DNA of 8,337 bases from JBKJUK01 sp046590705 (GCA_046590705.1 JBKJUK010000226.1:1-8337); one strand, 5' to 3'. Numbered from the stretch's first letter, positions 1-6,283 are shown. Notes: generated by a model not told the origin, from the letters alone. Program-made: numbers and translations.

Positions 1-1
1 A

Positions 2-1417
2 TACTCTGTGAAAGTCTTTCTTCCGCACGCCGGCTCGAACGCAGGCAGCGATCCTTCGGTCTCCGCTGCGCCGGTGCCGGGTGCAGCGGCGACACCTTCT
101 CAGGACCGCGTCGCCGCAGCGGTGCAGACCGTTCGGCGAGAGAGTCCTGCGCCAGGTGAGATGTTTCGGCAGCCGGATCTTGCGCGCATGCTTCGTCAGC
201 TCGTGGAGACGGAGCAGAAGGCCCTGCGAAGTGGCAAGTCACGCAAGAACGCCATCTACGCAGCGAACGAGCGGTTCTACAAAGGCGACATCGCCGCGGA
301 AATCGTGCGTGGTACGCGTGAGCAGGGTGGACTCTTTACCATGCAGGATCTCGCAGGCTGGAAGGTCCGCATCGAAGAGCCGGTCTCGGTCAATTACAAA
401 GGAATCGAGGTCTACAAGCTGAATGTCTGGACCCAGGGTCCGGCCATGCTGCAGGCACTGAACATTCTCGAGCCGGTCGACGTAAATGCCATGGGATTCA
501 ACAGCGCCCGCTACATTCACACGGTCTATCAGGCCATGAATCTGGCCTTCGCCGACCGCGATTTCTATTACGGTGACATCTACACAGGACCGGCGGAACC
601 GGTGCAGGGATTGCTGTCGAAAGAGTACGCACGTGAACGAGCAAAGCTGCTGAACCTGGAGCGGAACGATCCCACCATCGGGCCTGGCGATCCGTACAGA
701 TTTCAAAACGGGAGCAACCCCTATCTTGAGATGTTGAAAGACTGGCGCAACACGTCAACGAAAAGCAGCGCGCGTGTTGTGCCCGCAGATGTCGTGGAGA
801 TCGCGGATCAGGAAGACGACATTCCTTTTCGTCGTGGTACCACATCGATTGAAGCTGCAGATGAAGAAGGATGGGTCGTTTCGATTACACCGAGCGGCGG
901 CTGGATCCCGGCGGTGATCGCCGGGAAGACCGGCGTCGGACTCAGCCAGCGCATGCAGAGCTTCGTGCTCGATGCCAAGGAGAATCCCTTCAACGTACTA
1001 GCTCCCGGCAGCCAGCCGCGCGTGACGCTCACTCCTACTCTGGCGCTCAAAAGCGGTAAACCATTCCTCTCGTTCGCAGTGCAGGGCGGCGACACTCAGG
1101 ATCAGAATCTGCTGCAGTTCTTCCTCAACGTCGTCGAGTTCGGAATGACGCCGCAGGAGGCATCGGAGGCGCCGAACTTCAATTCGCTGCAGATGCGCAG
1201 TTCATTCGCTGCGCATGCGACCGAGCCGGGCAAAATCACACTCAACTCCGCCACCCCGCCGTATGTACGCAATGAGCTCCGTAAAATGGGGTATGTCGAG
1301 ACGCCGATGGAAGAGCGGACCTCCGGCCCGATCAACGCTATCTGGTTCGACCGCGTGCACGGAACCATGTGGGGCGGTTCGAGCAACCATGGAGAAGACT
1401 ACGGGATTGCATGGTGA
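2..1417 (+). CDS. Gamma-glutamyltransferase-family protein, 5'-truncated by the window
   Basis: The frame is open from the first bases, so the true start lies upstream. About 471 codons are present, where this family usually has 550-650. Members are N-terminal-nucleophile hydrolases that self-cleave before a Thr and hydrolyse or transfer gamma-glutamyl groups, typically from glutathione, in the periplasm. The large-subunit end is visible as FRQPDLARML followed by a YKGDIA region. The predicted cleavage site and nucleophile is the Thr coded at 839-841 in RRGTTSIEAAD. Most GGTs have TTH here, so His is replaced by Ser. The oxyanion-hole GG is in QGGDTQDQ (codons from about 1082), where classic GGTs have PGGS. 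The gene ends normally at FGMTPQEA, then GGSSNHGEDYGIAW and TGA. A roughly 37-residue Ala/Pro-rich stretch precedes FRQPDL. I see the family clearly; the substrate is unknown. The signal peptide and substrate-binding Arg would lie outside the window. Confidence 0.9.
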   Translation, partial: YSVKVFLPHAGSNAGSDPSVSAAPVPGAAATPSQDRVAAAVQTVRRESPAPGEMFRQPDLARMLRQLVETEQKALRSGKSRKNAIYAANERFYKGDIAAEIVRGTREQGGLFTMQDLAGWKVRIEEPVSVNYKGIEVYKLNVWTQGPAMLQALNILEPVDVNAMGFNSARYIHTVYQAMNLAFADRDFYYGDIYTGPAEPVQGLLSKEYARERAKLLNLERNDPTIGPGDPYRFQNGSNPYLEMLKDWRNTSTKSSARVVPADVVEIADQEDDIPFRRGTTSIEAADEEGWVVSITPSGGWIPAVIAGKTGVGLSQRMQSFVLDAKENPFNVLAPGSQPRVTLTPTLALKSGKPFLSFAVQGGDTQDQNLLQFFLNVVEFGMTPQEASEAPNFNSLQMRSSFAAHATEPGKITLNSATPPYVRNELRKMGYVETPMEERTSGPINAIWFDRVHGTMWGGSSNHGEDYGIAW

Positions 1418-1423
1418 TGGGGG

Positions 1424-1531
1424 CAGTAGTGAGTAACCAGTAGTGAGTAACCAGTAGTGAGTAACCGGTAGTGAGTAACCACTAGTGAGTAACCAATAGT
1501 CAGTAACCAGTAGTGAGTAACCGGTAGTCAG
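1424..1531 (+). repeat. 14-bp tandem repeat, seven copies plus a partial
   Basis: The consensus unit is CAGTAGTGAGTAAC, starting at 1424, 1438, 1452, 1466, 1480, 1494 and 1508, with a degraded eighth copy at 1522. The first three units and the one at 1508 are identical; the others differ by one or two bases. Each unit is two similar heptads, CAGTAGT and GAGTAAC. It contains TAG, TGA and TAA, and because 14 is not a multiple of three, all forward frames are stopped within two units. The array starts seven bases after the stop of the upstream gene. The reverse strand reads open through consensus units and yields a spurious Tyr/Trp/Leu-rich peptide. There are no spacers, so this is not a CRISPR array. 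Confidence 0.95.
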
Positions 1532-1572
1532 AGCAAAGTAGTTTCTGAATCGACGATCAGTTCGGGATTTGC

Positions 1573-1596
1573 GTAGGGACGCGCAGCAGCGCGTCC
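1573..1596 (+). repeat. REP-like element: GTAG plus 8-bp hairpin
   Basis: GTAG (1573-1576) is followed directly by GGACGCGC, loop AGCA, and the perfect complement GCGCGTCC (1589-1596). The same design recurs at 4689 and 8283. The DNA just downstream (CCCGGGCGCCTT, 1601-1612) resembles CCCCGGTGCCTT, which follows the copy at 4689, so the homologous element is probably about 40 bp. A GTAG tetranucleotide 5' of a palindrome is the known hallmark of REP elements mobilised by RAYT transposases. There is no T-tract, so it is not a typical intrinsic terminator. Confidence 0.7.
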
Positions 1597-1623
1597 GATA
1601 CCCGGGCGCCTTCCTTCTCCGAT

Positions 1624-1640
1624 GGGGGCCGGGGCCGGAG
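1624..1640 (+). repeat. G-rich GGCCGGGG-type element
   Basis: GGGGGCCGGGGCCGGAG resembles the tails at 8053-8080 (+) and 1831-1861 (-), which form the 3' ends of two coding regions. Here it is wholly intergenic. It is low-complexity and its function is unknown. Confidence 0.5.
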
Positions 1641-1786
1641 CGGTAGTGATCCTCGATGGGAATTGGAGCCTGACTATCCGCGCAGTAATGACATCGTGCG
1701 CACCGCGAGAGGTCCATCGCCTTCCCACCCAACCACCCGCTCGGGATGACAGCGCGAAGCGGCATTCTTCCTCGCGCGGTGCCTTC

Positions 1787-1828
1787 TTTCTTCGTTCAAC
1801 GTTCTGCGTTCTGAGTTCTGCTTTCATC
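1787..1828 (-). repeat. Heptad tandem repeat (GTTCTGC on + strand)
   Basis: On the + strand six consecutive 7-mers can be read: TTTCTTC, GTTCAAC, GTTCTGC, GTTCTGA, GTTCTGC, TTTCATC. The middle three differ at only one position. On the minus strand this is a GCAGAAC repeat running downstream from the stop codon of the JmjC gene, which its last two bases touch. The 7-bp period matches the half-unit of the CAGTAG repeats in this window, although the sequence differs. Confidence 0.75.
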
Positions 1829-2528
1829 AGCCTCTACTCCTGCCCCCTGACCCCGGCCCGGGTATGCGGGCGGCCGCTCCGCACTCCGACAGCACGCCCA
1901 CCGAGATGGTCAGTGAATCCTCGATGCTCTTTGCGGCGTGCCACCAGCCGTGCGGTATGTACAGCCAGTCTCCCGGAACCATGGTGCAGGCGGCGATGCT
2001 GGTGGTTTCACTTTCGTACTGCATATCCGAGGGCATGGCGTCGATCCGCGGGTGAGGATTGACGCTGTTCTCGCGCAGGAAGTATTCCTTCACGCCACTG
2101 GTCTGCGCCAGGAACACGTCCTCACAGTCGTAGTGCCAGCCGAAGCCACGCGCGCTGGCTGGTGTGGCGAAGAGATGGATGTTCACGGGTGCATTGAAGG
2201 CGGCCTTGAACGTCGAGGCGATCAGGGCCATGAATGGATCGTACTTTTCGGCCTGTCGCACCACGATGGTGCAGCCATCTTCGAACAGCTCGCGGGCACG
2301 CTCGATTGTCGACGGACGCTCCGCGCTGATCAGCGATCCCTCACGTGCTACCAGGACGTCGGGACGTGTTTCTCCTGTAAGGATCCTGGCCATGGTCTCC
2401 CATGTGAGAAACGGAACGACAGAACGCGCCGCGCGCGGCTTGGCCAGCGGCTCGCGATCGAAATGGTTTATCAGGAAACCGGGGTCAGTAAAAGCCAGGC
2501 TCCAATCCTGTAGAATCGCTTCAGTCAT
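1827..2528 (-). CDS. JmjC/cupin-like Fe(II)/2-oxoglutarate-dependent oxygenase
   Basis: This 233-residue protein has the hallmarks of small JmjC/Cupin_4 oxygenases, the fold of ribosomal-protein hydroxylases such as RoxA and of asparaginyl hydroxylases. The Fe(II) facial triad is His132-x-Asp134 (in GFGWHYDCED) and His197 (in IPHGWWHA). Lys147 is a plausible 2-oxoglutarate ligand. VPGDWLYIPHGWWH is the typical second-metal-ligand strand. There is no signal peptide or membrane segment, so it should be cytoplasmic; its substrate cannot be read from the sequence. The ATG at 2526-2528 is chosen because upstream codons run into repeat DNA. It has no Shine-Dalgarno site but has TACCAT seven bases upstream. 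The last ~14 residues (IPGPGSGGRSRG) come from the G-rich repeat at 1831-1861 and look like an accidental extension. The gene is convergent with the GGT gene and divergent from the Ku unit. Confidence 0.88.
   Translation of the reverse strand: MTEAILQDWSLAFTDPGFLINHFDREPLAKPRAARSVVPFLTWETMARILTGETRPDVLVAREGSLISAERPSTIERARELFEDGCTIVVRQAEKYDPFMALIASTFKAAFNAPVNIHLFATPASARGFGWHYDCEDVFLAQTSGVKEYFLRENSVNPHPRIDAMPSDMQYESETTSIAACTMVPGDWLYIPHGWWHAAKSIEDSLTISVGVLSECGAAARIPGPGSGGRSRG
1831..1861 (-). repeat. G-rich repeat forming the 3' end of the JmjC gene
   Basis: On the minus strand this reads GGGCCGGGGTCAGGGGGC and then AGGAGTAGAGG. It aligns with the 3' end of the serine hydrolase gene (8053-8080), which also starts GGGGCCGGGG and ends GGAGTAGA. 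The repeat lies inside the coding frame and supplies Gly/Pro/Ser/Arg-rich residues. The TGA stop follows two bases after the element. Confidence 0.55.
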
Positions 2529-2535
2529 CGGGGAA

Positions 2536-2541
2536 ATGGTA
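2536..2541 (-). promoter_or_regulatory. Candidate -10 hexamer of the JmjC gene
   Basis: TACCAT on the minus strand (4 of 6 match to TATAAT) lies seven bases before the ATG. There is no Shine-Dalgarno site, which would suit a leaderless transcript. I found no convincing -35. Confidence 0.25.
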
Positions 2542-2550
2542 CATCGTACT

Positions 2551-2586
2551 GGTAGCCAGTAGATGAGTAGCCAGTAACCAGTAGAA
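2551..2586 (+). repeat. CAGTAG/CAGTAAC heptad repeat, second locus
   Basis: GTAGCCAGTAGATGAGTAGC is followed by CAGTAACCAGTAGA, a run of about five degenerate 7-bp units of the same family as 1424-1531, in the same orientation. It sits in the divergent gap between the JmjC gene and the Ku unit. TACTGG-TAG-CCAGTA (2547-2561) at its left edge is also an inverted repeat. Confidence 0.75.
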
Positions 2587-2619
2587 GGGCCAGGGCCGAA
2601 GTCGTAACGACACCATTCG

Positions 2620-2648
2620 TTGCGCTTCGGCCTTCTTGTTCTTAGTAT
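2620..2648 (+). promoter_or_regulatory. Candidate promoter of the zinc-finger/ku/ku unit
   Basis: A -35-like TTGCGC (2620-2625) and a -10-like TAGTAT (2643-2648) are separated by exactly 17 bases. Only six bases (TGGTCC) separate the -10 from the ATG at 2655, so transcription would start at or next to the start codon and give a leaderless mRNA. This fits the absence of a Shine-Dalgarno site. The hexamers match consensus 3/6 and 4/6. Confidence 0.4.
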
Positions 2649-2654
2649 TGGTCC

Positions 2655-2900
2655 ATGTTCACCTTGATTCACGGCAGGCCTCTTGCTCAACCAGCTTCCG
2701 TGGGAAAGAAACTCAGAACGCTGCGGTACTGGTTGTTCGGATCCGAGCGACACTGCTCCGGTTGCGGATATGGACATGCCCTGGCCGTCGAGCGCCGATG
2801 CCTTCAATGCGATGACGCACTCTGTCCGACCTGCATCGCGAACACGGTTGAAGGAACCTTCTGCATTGGTTGCAGCGAGCGTGAAGGGAGCGCGAAGTAA
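2655..2900 (+). CDS. Small protein with four CxxC pairs, first gene of the Ku unit
   Basis: This 81-residue protein has eight Cys in four pairs: C34/C37, C49/C52, C57/C60 and C70/C73, with gaps of 11, 4 and 9. This is the spacing of cross-brace zinc modules (B-box, FYVE or RING-like), which bind two Zn ions. The segment ERRCLQCDDALCPTC strongly resembles the core of bacterial B-box-type fingers. The basic, aromatic N-terminus (KKLRTLRYWLFG) has no signal peptide. Its TAA shares a base with the ATG of the first ku gene (TAATG), so the two are probably translationally coupled. I infer a cytoplasmic zinc-binding protein, perhaps a DNA- or protein-binding accessory in end joining; no function is established. 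A GTG at 2700 (codon 16) is an alternative start, but the ATG is preceded by a promoter-like hexamer. Confidence 0.75.
   Translation: MFTLIHGRPLAQPASVGKKLRTLRYWLFGSERHCSGCGYGHALAVERRCLQCDDALCPTCIANTVEGTFCIGCSEREGSAK
2885..2890 (+). promoter_or_regulatory. Shine-Dalgarno site of first ku gene
   Basis: AGGGAG lies nine bases before the ATG at 2900, inside the preceding coding sequence. It supports the overlapping start. Confidence 0.5.
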
Positions 2901-3688
2901 TGGCCGCCCGTGCGATCTGGAAAGGCATTGTGAACATCGGCGCTGAGACCGTTCCGGTCAACCTCTACTCGGCAGTGCAGGACAAGACCGTGCACTTCCG
3001 GCTGCTGCACGAAAGCGATCAGGAGCCGGTGAAACAGAAGCTCATCAGCGCGGATTCGTCGAAAGACGTCGATCGCGCCTCAGTACGAAAAGCCTATGCC
3101 GTGGGAAGTGACAGGTTCGTCGTATTCCAGGACGAAGAGCTGGAGACACTCGAGCCGAAGGAGTCGCGCGACATCGAAGTGCTGCAGTTCGTCGATCAGA
3201 AAGAGATGGATCCGCGCTGGTACGAACGCGCCTACTGGTTGAGCCCTGACAAGAGCAACGAGAGCTATTTCGCGCTTGCCGCGGCTTTGGAGAACAAGGG
3301 AAGAGAGGGAATCGCGCGCTGGGTCATGCGCAAGAAATCCTACGTCGGCTCTTTGCGGCAGGAGCAGGGCTATCTGATGCTCATTACCCTGCGGCACGCA
3401 GACGAGATGATCTCGGCCGGTTCGCTGCACAAACCCGAGGGTCGTGATCTGAGTGCGAAAGAGCTGGAGATGGGCGAGCAGCTTCTGTCCGTGCTGGCCG
3501 GCAAGTTCGATCCCGCAGAGTTTCAGGATGAATATCGCAATCGGGTCATGGAACTCATCGAAGCGAAGTCGAAGGGTAAGCGACCGAAAGTCGAGAAGTT
3601 CAAGCCGCGTAAGAATACTGAAGACGAATTGACCGGCGTTCTCGAAGCGAGTCTGGCCGGCCTGAAGAAGGTGTCCGGTGCCCGCTGA
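2900..3688 (+). CDS. ku: Ku protein (non-homologous end joining), first paralogue
   Basis: This 262-residue protein is a bacterial Ku, the ring-shaped dimer that threads onto double-strand DNA ends and recruits LigD. The family signature opens the protein (RAIWKGIVNIGAETVPVNLYSA, residues 4-25). Next come FVVFQDEELETLEP (73-86), a MDPRWYERAYWLSPDK segment (103-118), GREGIARWVMRKK (134-146) and the LITLRHADEM strand (161-170). It is more divergent than its neighbour: the usual RYxRxC segment is KQKLISADSSKD (46-56) and has no Cys. The C-terminus is short and basic (KSKGKRPKVEKFKPRK) and lacks a long lysine tail. The start ATG overlaps the upstream stop, and the 3' end overlaps the next gene by 11 bases. 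Divergence plus tandem arrangement suggests it may pair with the second Ku as a heterodimer, as proposed for some bacteria with several Ku genes. Assignment to the family is secure. Confidence 0.95.
   Translation: MAARAIWKGIVNIGAETVPVNLYSAVQDKTVHFRLLHESDQEPVKQKLISADSSKDVDRASVRKAYAVGSDRFVVFQDEELETLEPKESRDIEVLQFVDQKEMDPRWYERAYWLSPDKSNESYFALAAALENKGREGIARWVMRKKSYVGSLRQEQGYLMLITLRHADEMISAGSLHKPEGRDLSAKELEMGEQLLSVLAGKFDPAEFQDEYRNRVMELIEAKSKGKRPKVEKFKPRKNTEDELTGVLEASLAGLKKVSGAR
3666..3671 (+). promoter_or_regulatory. Shine-Dalgarno site supporting the GTG start of the second ku gene
   Basis: AGAAGG lies six bases before the GTG at 3678. The alternative ATG at 3714 has AGGAGG only one base away, which is too close to work, so the GTG is preferred. 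Confidence 0.5.
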
Positions 3689-4676
3689 CGACGACGATGC
3701 AGCAGCAGGAGGGATGCGTCCCTTCTGGCATGGCTCGATCACCTTCGGGCTGGTGACGGTCCCGGTCAATCTCTTTCCAGCAACCGTGCGGAGACGCGTT
3801 GCCTTCAAGATGGTCGCCGAAGAAGGCTCACCGGTGCGACGACGCTACGTCTGTTCGAAGGACGAGCAGGAACTCGAGCAGGAAGACATCGTGCGCGGGT
3901 ACGAAATCGAGAAGGGAAAGTTCGTGCTGGTAAGCGACGACGAACTCGAGGCCATCGAGCCGCGCAAGACCCGTGAGATCGATCTCAGGCTGTTTGTTTC
4001 GAAAGACGAAATCGATCCGATGTACTTCGATCACGGTTATTTCCTGACACCTGCCGGAGGATCCAATAAGGCCTACCGTCTGCTGGCGGAAGTGATGGAG
4101 AAAAGCGGTCGAGCCGGCATCGCCACGTTCGTGATGCGCGCGAAAGAATATCTGATTGCGATCATGGCCGAGAAGGGAATCCTTCGTGCGGAGACGCTGC
4201 GCTTCGCGGACGAGCTGCGAACCCCGGGTGACATAAATCTTCCGGATCTCAGCAAGCCTAAGGCGTCGGAGGTACTGAAATTCGAGAAACTGATTACGAA
4301 GCAGAGTAAGAAACTCGACGCTTCGCTCATGCTCGATGATTACGCTGAGCGCGTCGAAGCGCTCGTGGAAAAGAAGCAGCAGAAGGGCGCAGACATTCTC
4401 CGCTTCGAGAGCAAGGCTGCGTCTTCTGACGATGAAGAGAATGACAATGTCGTCGATCTGATGGCTGCTCTTCGTCGCAGCCTGGGCCAGGCTCCGTCGA
4501 AGGCTGCTGCTCCCGCTCCGAAGACGAAGTCAGCCGAATCAGCGAAGAATGTGAAGAAGCTGGCCGCGAAGAAAGTCCCCGCGAGCAAGACCTCCGCGAA
4601 GACTGCAGCGAAAAAAAGCTCCACGAAGAAAGCTGCATCCACCTCCAGGAAGGGGGCCACGCGTAAGCGTGCCTAA
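3678..4676 (+). CDS. ku: Ku protein, second paralogue with Lys/Ala-rich tail
   Basis: This 332-residue protein is a more canonical bacterial Ku. RPFWHGSITFGLVTVPVNLF (14-33) is the family opening. It is followed by RRRYVCSKDEQELEQEDIVRGYE (54-76), VSDDELEAIEP (85-95), the DPMYFDHGYFLTP strand (113-125), GRAGIATFVMRAKEYL (144-159) and the conserved ETLRFADEL (172-180). Only one Cys remains of the CxxC seen in many Ku proteins. VVDLMAALRRSL (258-269) is the conserved end of the core. Residues 271-332 form a disordered Lys/Ala/Ser-rich tail resembling histone H1 or the extended tails of some Ku proteins, which are known to bind DNA and affect sliding or threading. The N-terminus is acidic (DDDDAAAGG). 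Overlap with the first ku implies co-transcription and coupled translation. No ligD is present in the window. Confidence 0.96.
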   Translation: MPADDDDAAAGGMRPFWHGSITFGLVTVPVNLFPATVRRRVAFKMVAEEGSPVRRRYVCSKDEQELEQEDIVRGYEIEKGKFVLVSDDELEAIEPRKTREIDLRLFVSKDEIDPMYFDHGYFLTPAGGSNKAYRLLAEVMEKSGRAGIATFVMRAKEYLIAIMAEKGILRAETLRFADELRTPGDINLPDLSKPKASEVLKFEKLITKQSKKLDASLMLDDYAERVEALVEKKQQKGADILRFESKAASSDDEENDNVVDLMAALRRSLGQAPSKAAAPAPKTKSAESAKNVKKLAAKKVPASKTSAKTAAKKSSTKKAASTSRKGATRKRA

Positions 4677-4688
4677 CACTGCGATGTC

Positions 4689-4711
4689 GTAGGGGCGCGG
4701 TGCCCGCGCCC
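4689..4711 (+). repeat. REP-like element: GTAG plus 8-bp hairpin
   Basis: GTAG (4689-4692) is followed directly by GGGCGCGG, loop TGC and the perfect complement CCGCGCCC (4704-4711). It lies between ku and the MFS gene. Homology to the copy at 1573 extends into the downstream CCCCGGTGCCTT (4715-4726). A rho-independent terminator is unlikely because no T-run follows directly, though the hairpin could still affect the 3' end of the ku message. Confidence 0.7.
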
Positions 4712-4753
4712 GCTCCCCGGTGCCTTTTCGCGACCAGCACTCAAACAGAATCA

Positions 4754-6223
4754 ATGAACACGACTGACACCAATCCACGTCGCTGGCTGATTACCGCCGG
4801 CGTAATGACCGGTATGTTCCTGGCCGCTCTCGAGGCGACCGTAATCGGAACCGCCATGCCCACCATCGTCGGCTCCTTGGGAGGGATGCAGTACTTCAGT
4901 TGGGTCTTCTCCGCGTATCTGCTCACCTCCACCGTGTCGGGTCCGATCTGGGGCAGACTCTCCGATCTGTTCGGCCGCAAGATTCTCTACCAGGTTTCGA
5001 TCGTCGTATTCATCGCCGGCTCGGTCATGTGCGGCTTCTCCCAATCGATGACACAACTGGTCATCAGCCGCGCCGTGCAGGGAATCGGAGCCGGCGGGCT
5101 GGTACCGCTGGGGATGACCATCATCGGCGACACCTTCACTCTGCGTGAACGAGCCAGGGTCCAGGCACTTTTCAGTGGAGTCTGGGGGCTCTCCAGCGTG
5201 GCAGGTCCGTTCATCGGCGGCTTCCTCACCGATCAACTCTCATGGCGGTGGGTCTTTCACATCAACGTGCCCATCGGCATCGCTGCCGCCATCATCATGG
5301 GACTGGCGCTGGAGCGCACTGCCATCCATACCCGCCCGGTGATCGACTACACAGGCGCGTTCTTATTCACCGGCGCTGTGACCTTGCTCATGTACGGAGT
5401 GGTCGACGAGAGACTCGGCGCGGGAGAACTGTCACTGCGCACCGGTGCGATTCTGGTCTCCGCCTTCGTACTGCTGGCGGTATTCGTTTTCTACGAGCGA
5501 CGGACTGCAGAGCCGATCATCCCGATGCGGCTTTTTCGGAACCGAATCGTATCGATTGCCGTTGCCTGTGGTTTCCTGAGTGGCGTAGCGATGTTCGGAG
5601 CGATCTCCTTTATCCCGCTTTTTGCGCAGGCCGTCCGTGGCTCTTCCGCGACCGAGGCGGGTTCTTTGCTCACGCCGCTGATGTTGAGCTGGGTGGCGAT
5701 CTCGATTGCGGGCACTCCGCTCATGCTTCGAGTTCCATACCGCGCCATGATCGTCTTCGGACTGATGCTCATTTCGCTGTCGTTCTTCAGCTTCTCTACC
5801 TTCGACGACACCACTGCCTACACCACACTCCTCATCGTCCTGATGACGATGGGAGCGGGTCTCGGGTTCGCCATGCTCACGCTGCTCATCGTCGTGCAGC
5901 ATTCCGTCGCGCGAGCCGACCTCGGGATCAGCACTTCACTGAATCAGTTCGCTCGATCCGTCGGCGGAGCGATCGGTGTAGCGCTCATGGGCGCCATCCT
6001 CACGGCGGGACTTATGTCCGTGAGTTCACGTCAGAGTGTTTCGATGAACGAGCTGGTAGCCGCTCGACCGGCTGCTTCGCGAGGTGCAGTGGATCCGCTG
6101 CGAATGATGCGTCATGAGGTCGCAGGCGCGCTCCACAATGTATTCAGGGCTGGTGGAGTGGTCGCCGCAGTGGCTATGCTGCTCGCGCTCATGCTGCCGG
6201 GCGGGAAACTGGAGCAGCAGTAG
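4754..6223 (+). CDS. DHA2-type MFS multidrug exporter (EmrB/QacA-like)
   Basis: This 489-residue protein has about 14 predicted membrane helices, the layout of the DHA2 family of drug:H+ antiporters in the inner membrane. TM1 holds FLAALEATVIGTAMPTI (22-38). The SWVFSAYLLT segment begins TM2, and motif A follows as GRLSDLFGRK (67-76). Motif C in TM5 is GVWGLSSVAGPFIGG (142-156), diagnostic of antiporters. WRWVFHINVPIG (164-175) and the late LNQFARSVGGAIGVALMGAIL are typical of the subfamily. A central pair of extra helices (DYTGAFLF... and GAILVSAFVLL...) gives 14 rather than 12. The substrate is unknown. The ATG at 4754 is preferred because the frame further upstream runs through the REP-like hairpin. 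No good Shine-Dalgarno site or -10 is seen. No membrane-fusion partner (EmrA) is next to it. The stop TAG is the first TAG of a CAGTAG repeat. Confidence 0.93.
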   Translation: MNTTDTNPRRWLITAGVMTGMFLAALEATVIGTAMPTIVGSLGGMQYFSWVFSAYLLTSTVSGPIWGRLSDLFGRKILYQVSIVVFIAGSVMCGFSQSMTQLVISRAVQGIGAGGLVPLGMTIIGDTFTLRERARVQALFSGVWGLSSVAGPFIGGFLTDQLSWRWVFHINVPIGIAAAIIMGLALERTAIHTRPVIDYTGAFLFTGAVTLLMYGVVDERLGAGELSLRTGAILVSAFVLLAVFVFYERRTAEPIIPMRLFRNRIVSIAVACGFLSGVAMFGAISFIPLFAQAVRGSSATEAGSLLTPLMLSWVAISIAGTPLMLRVPYRAMIVFGLMLISLSFFSFSTFDDTTAYTTLLIVLMTMGAGLGFAMLTLLIVVQHSVARADLGISTSLNQFARSVGGAIGVALMGAILTAGLMSVSSRQSVSMNELVAARPAASRGAVDPLRMMRHEVAGALHNVFRAGGVVAAVAMLLALMLPGGKLEQQ

Positions 6224-6256
6224 GAGGCAGTAGAGCAGTAGACAGTAACCAGTAGA
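6217..6256 (+). repeat. CAGTAG/CAGTAAC heptad repeat, third locus
   Basis: Four CAGTAG copies and one CAGTAAC are packed into 40 bases, ending CAGTAGACAGTAACCAGTAG with a clean 7-bp period. The first copy overlaps the end of the MFS gene and provides its TAG stop (6221-6223). The orientation matches the loci at 1424 and 2551. Confidence 0.8.
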
Positions 6257-6283
6257 GTGGACGCGAAGCTGGAATGTGTGTGG

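Noticed and set aside
1424..1531. CRISPR array
   Set aside because: Units are 14 bp, directly adjacent, with no spacers and no cas genes.
1202..1765. Long minus-strand reading frame through the 14-bp repeats
   Set aside because: It encodes a Tyr/Trp/Leu/Thr repeat that follows from the repeat lacking stops on that strand, and it overlaps the well-supported GGT gene.
1938..2513. 191-codon plus-strand frame opposite the JmjC gene
   Set aside because: It is antisense to a gene with clear catalytic motifs and shows no recognisable domain.
3714..3716. ATG start for the second ku gene
   Set aside because: The AGGAGG before it is only one base away; the GTG at 3678 has a correctly spaced AGAAGG. 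It cannot be fully excluded because the skipped residues are a poorly conserved acidic stretch.
4700..4753. Upstream GTG start for the MFS gene
   Set aside because: It would translate through the REP-like hairpin and add residues unlike the family's N-terminus; the ATG at 4754 fits TM1 spacing.
4677..4753. MFS gene as part of the Ku operon
   Set aside because: A 77-bp gap containing a strong hairpin separates them, with no functional link; co-transcription is possible but not supported.
5242..6117. 291-codon plus-strand frame inside the MFS gene
   Set aside because: It is His/Arg-rich with no domain and is a shadow of the exporter in another frame.
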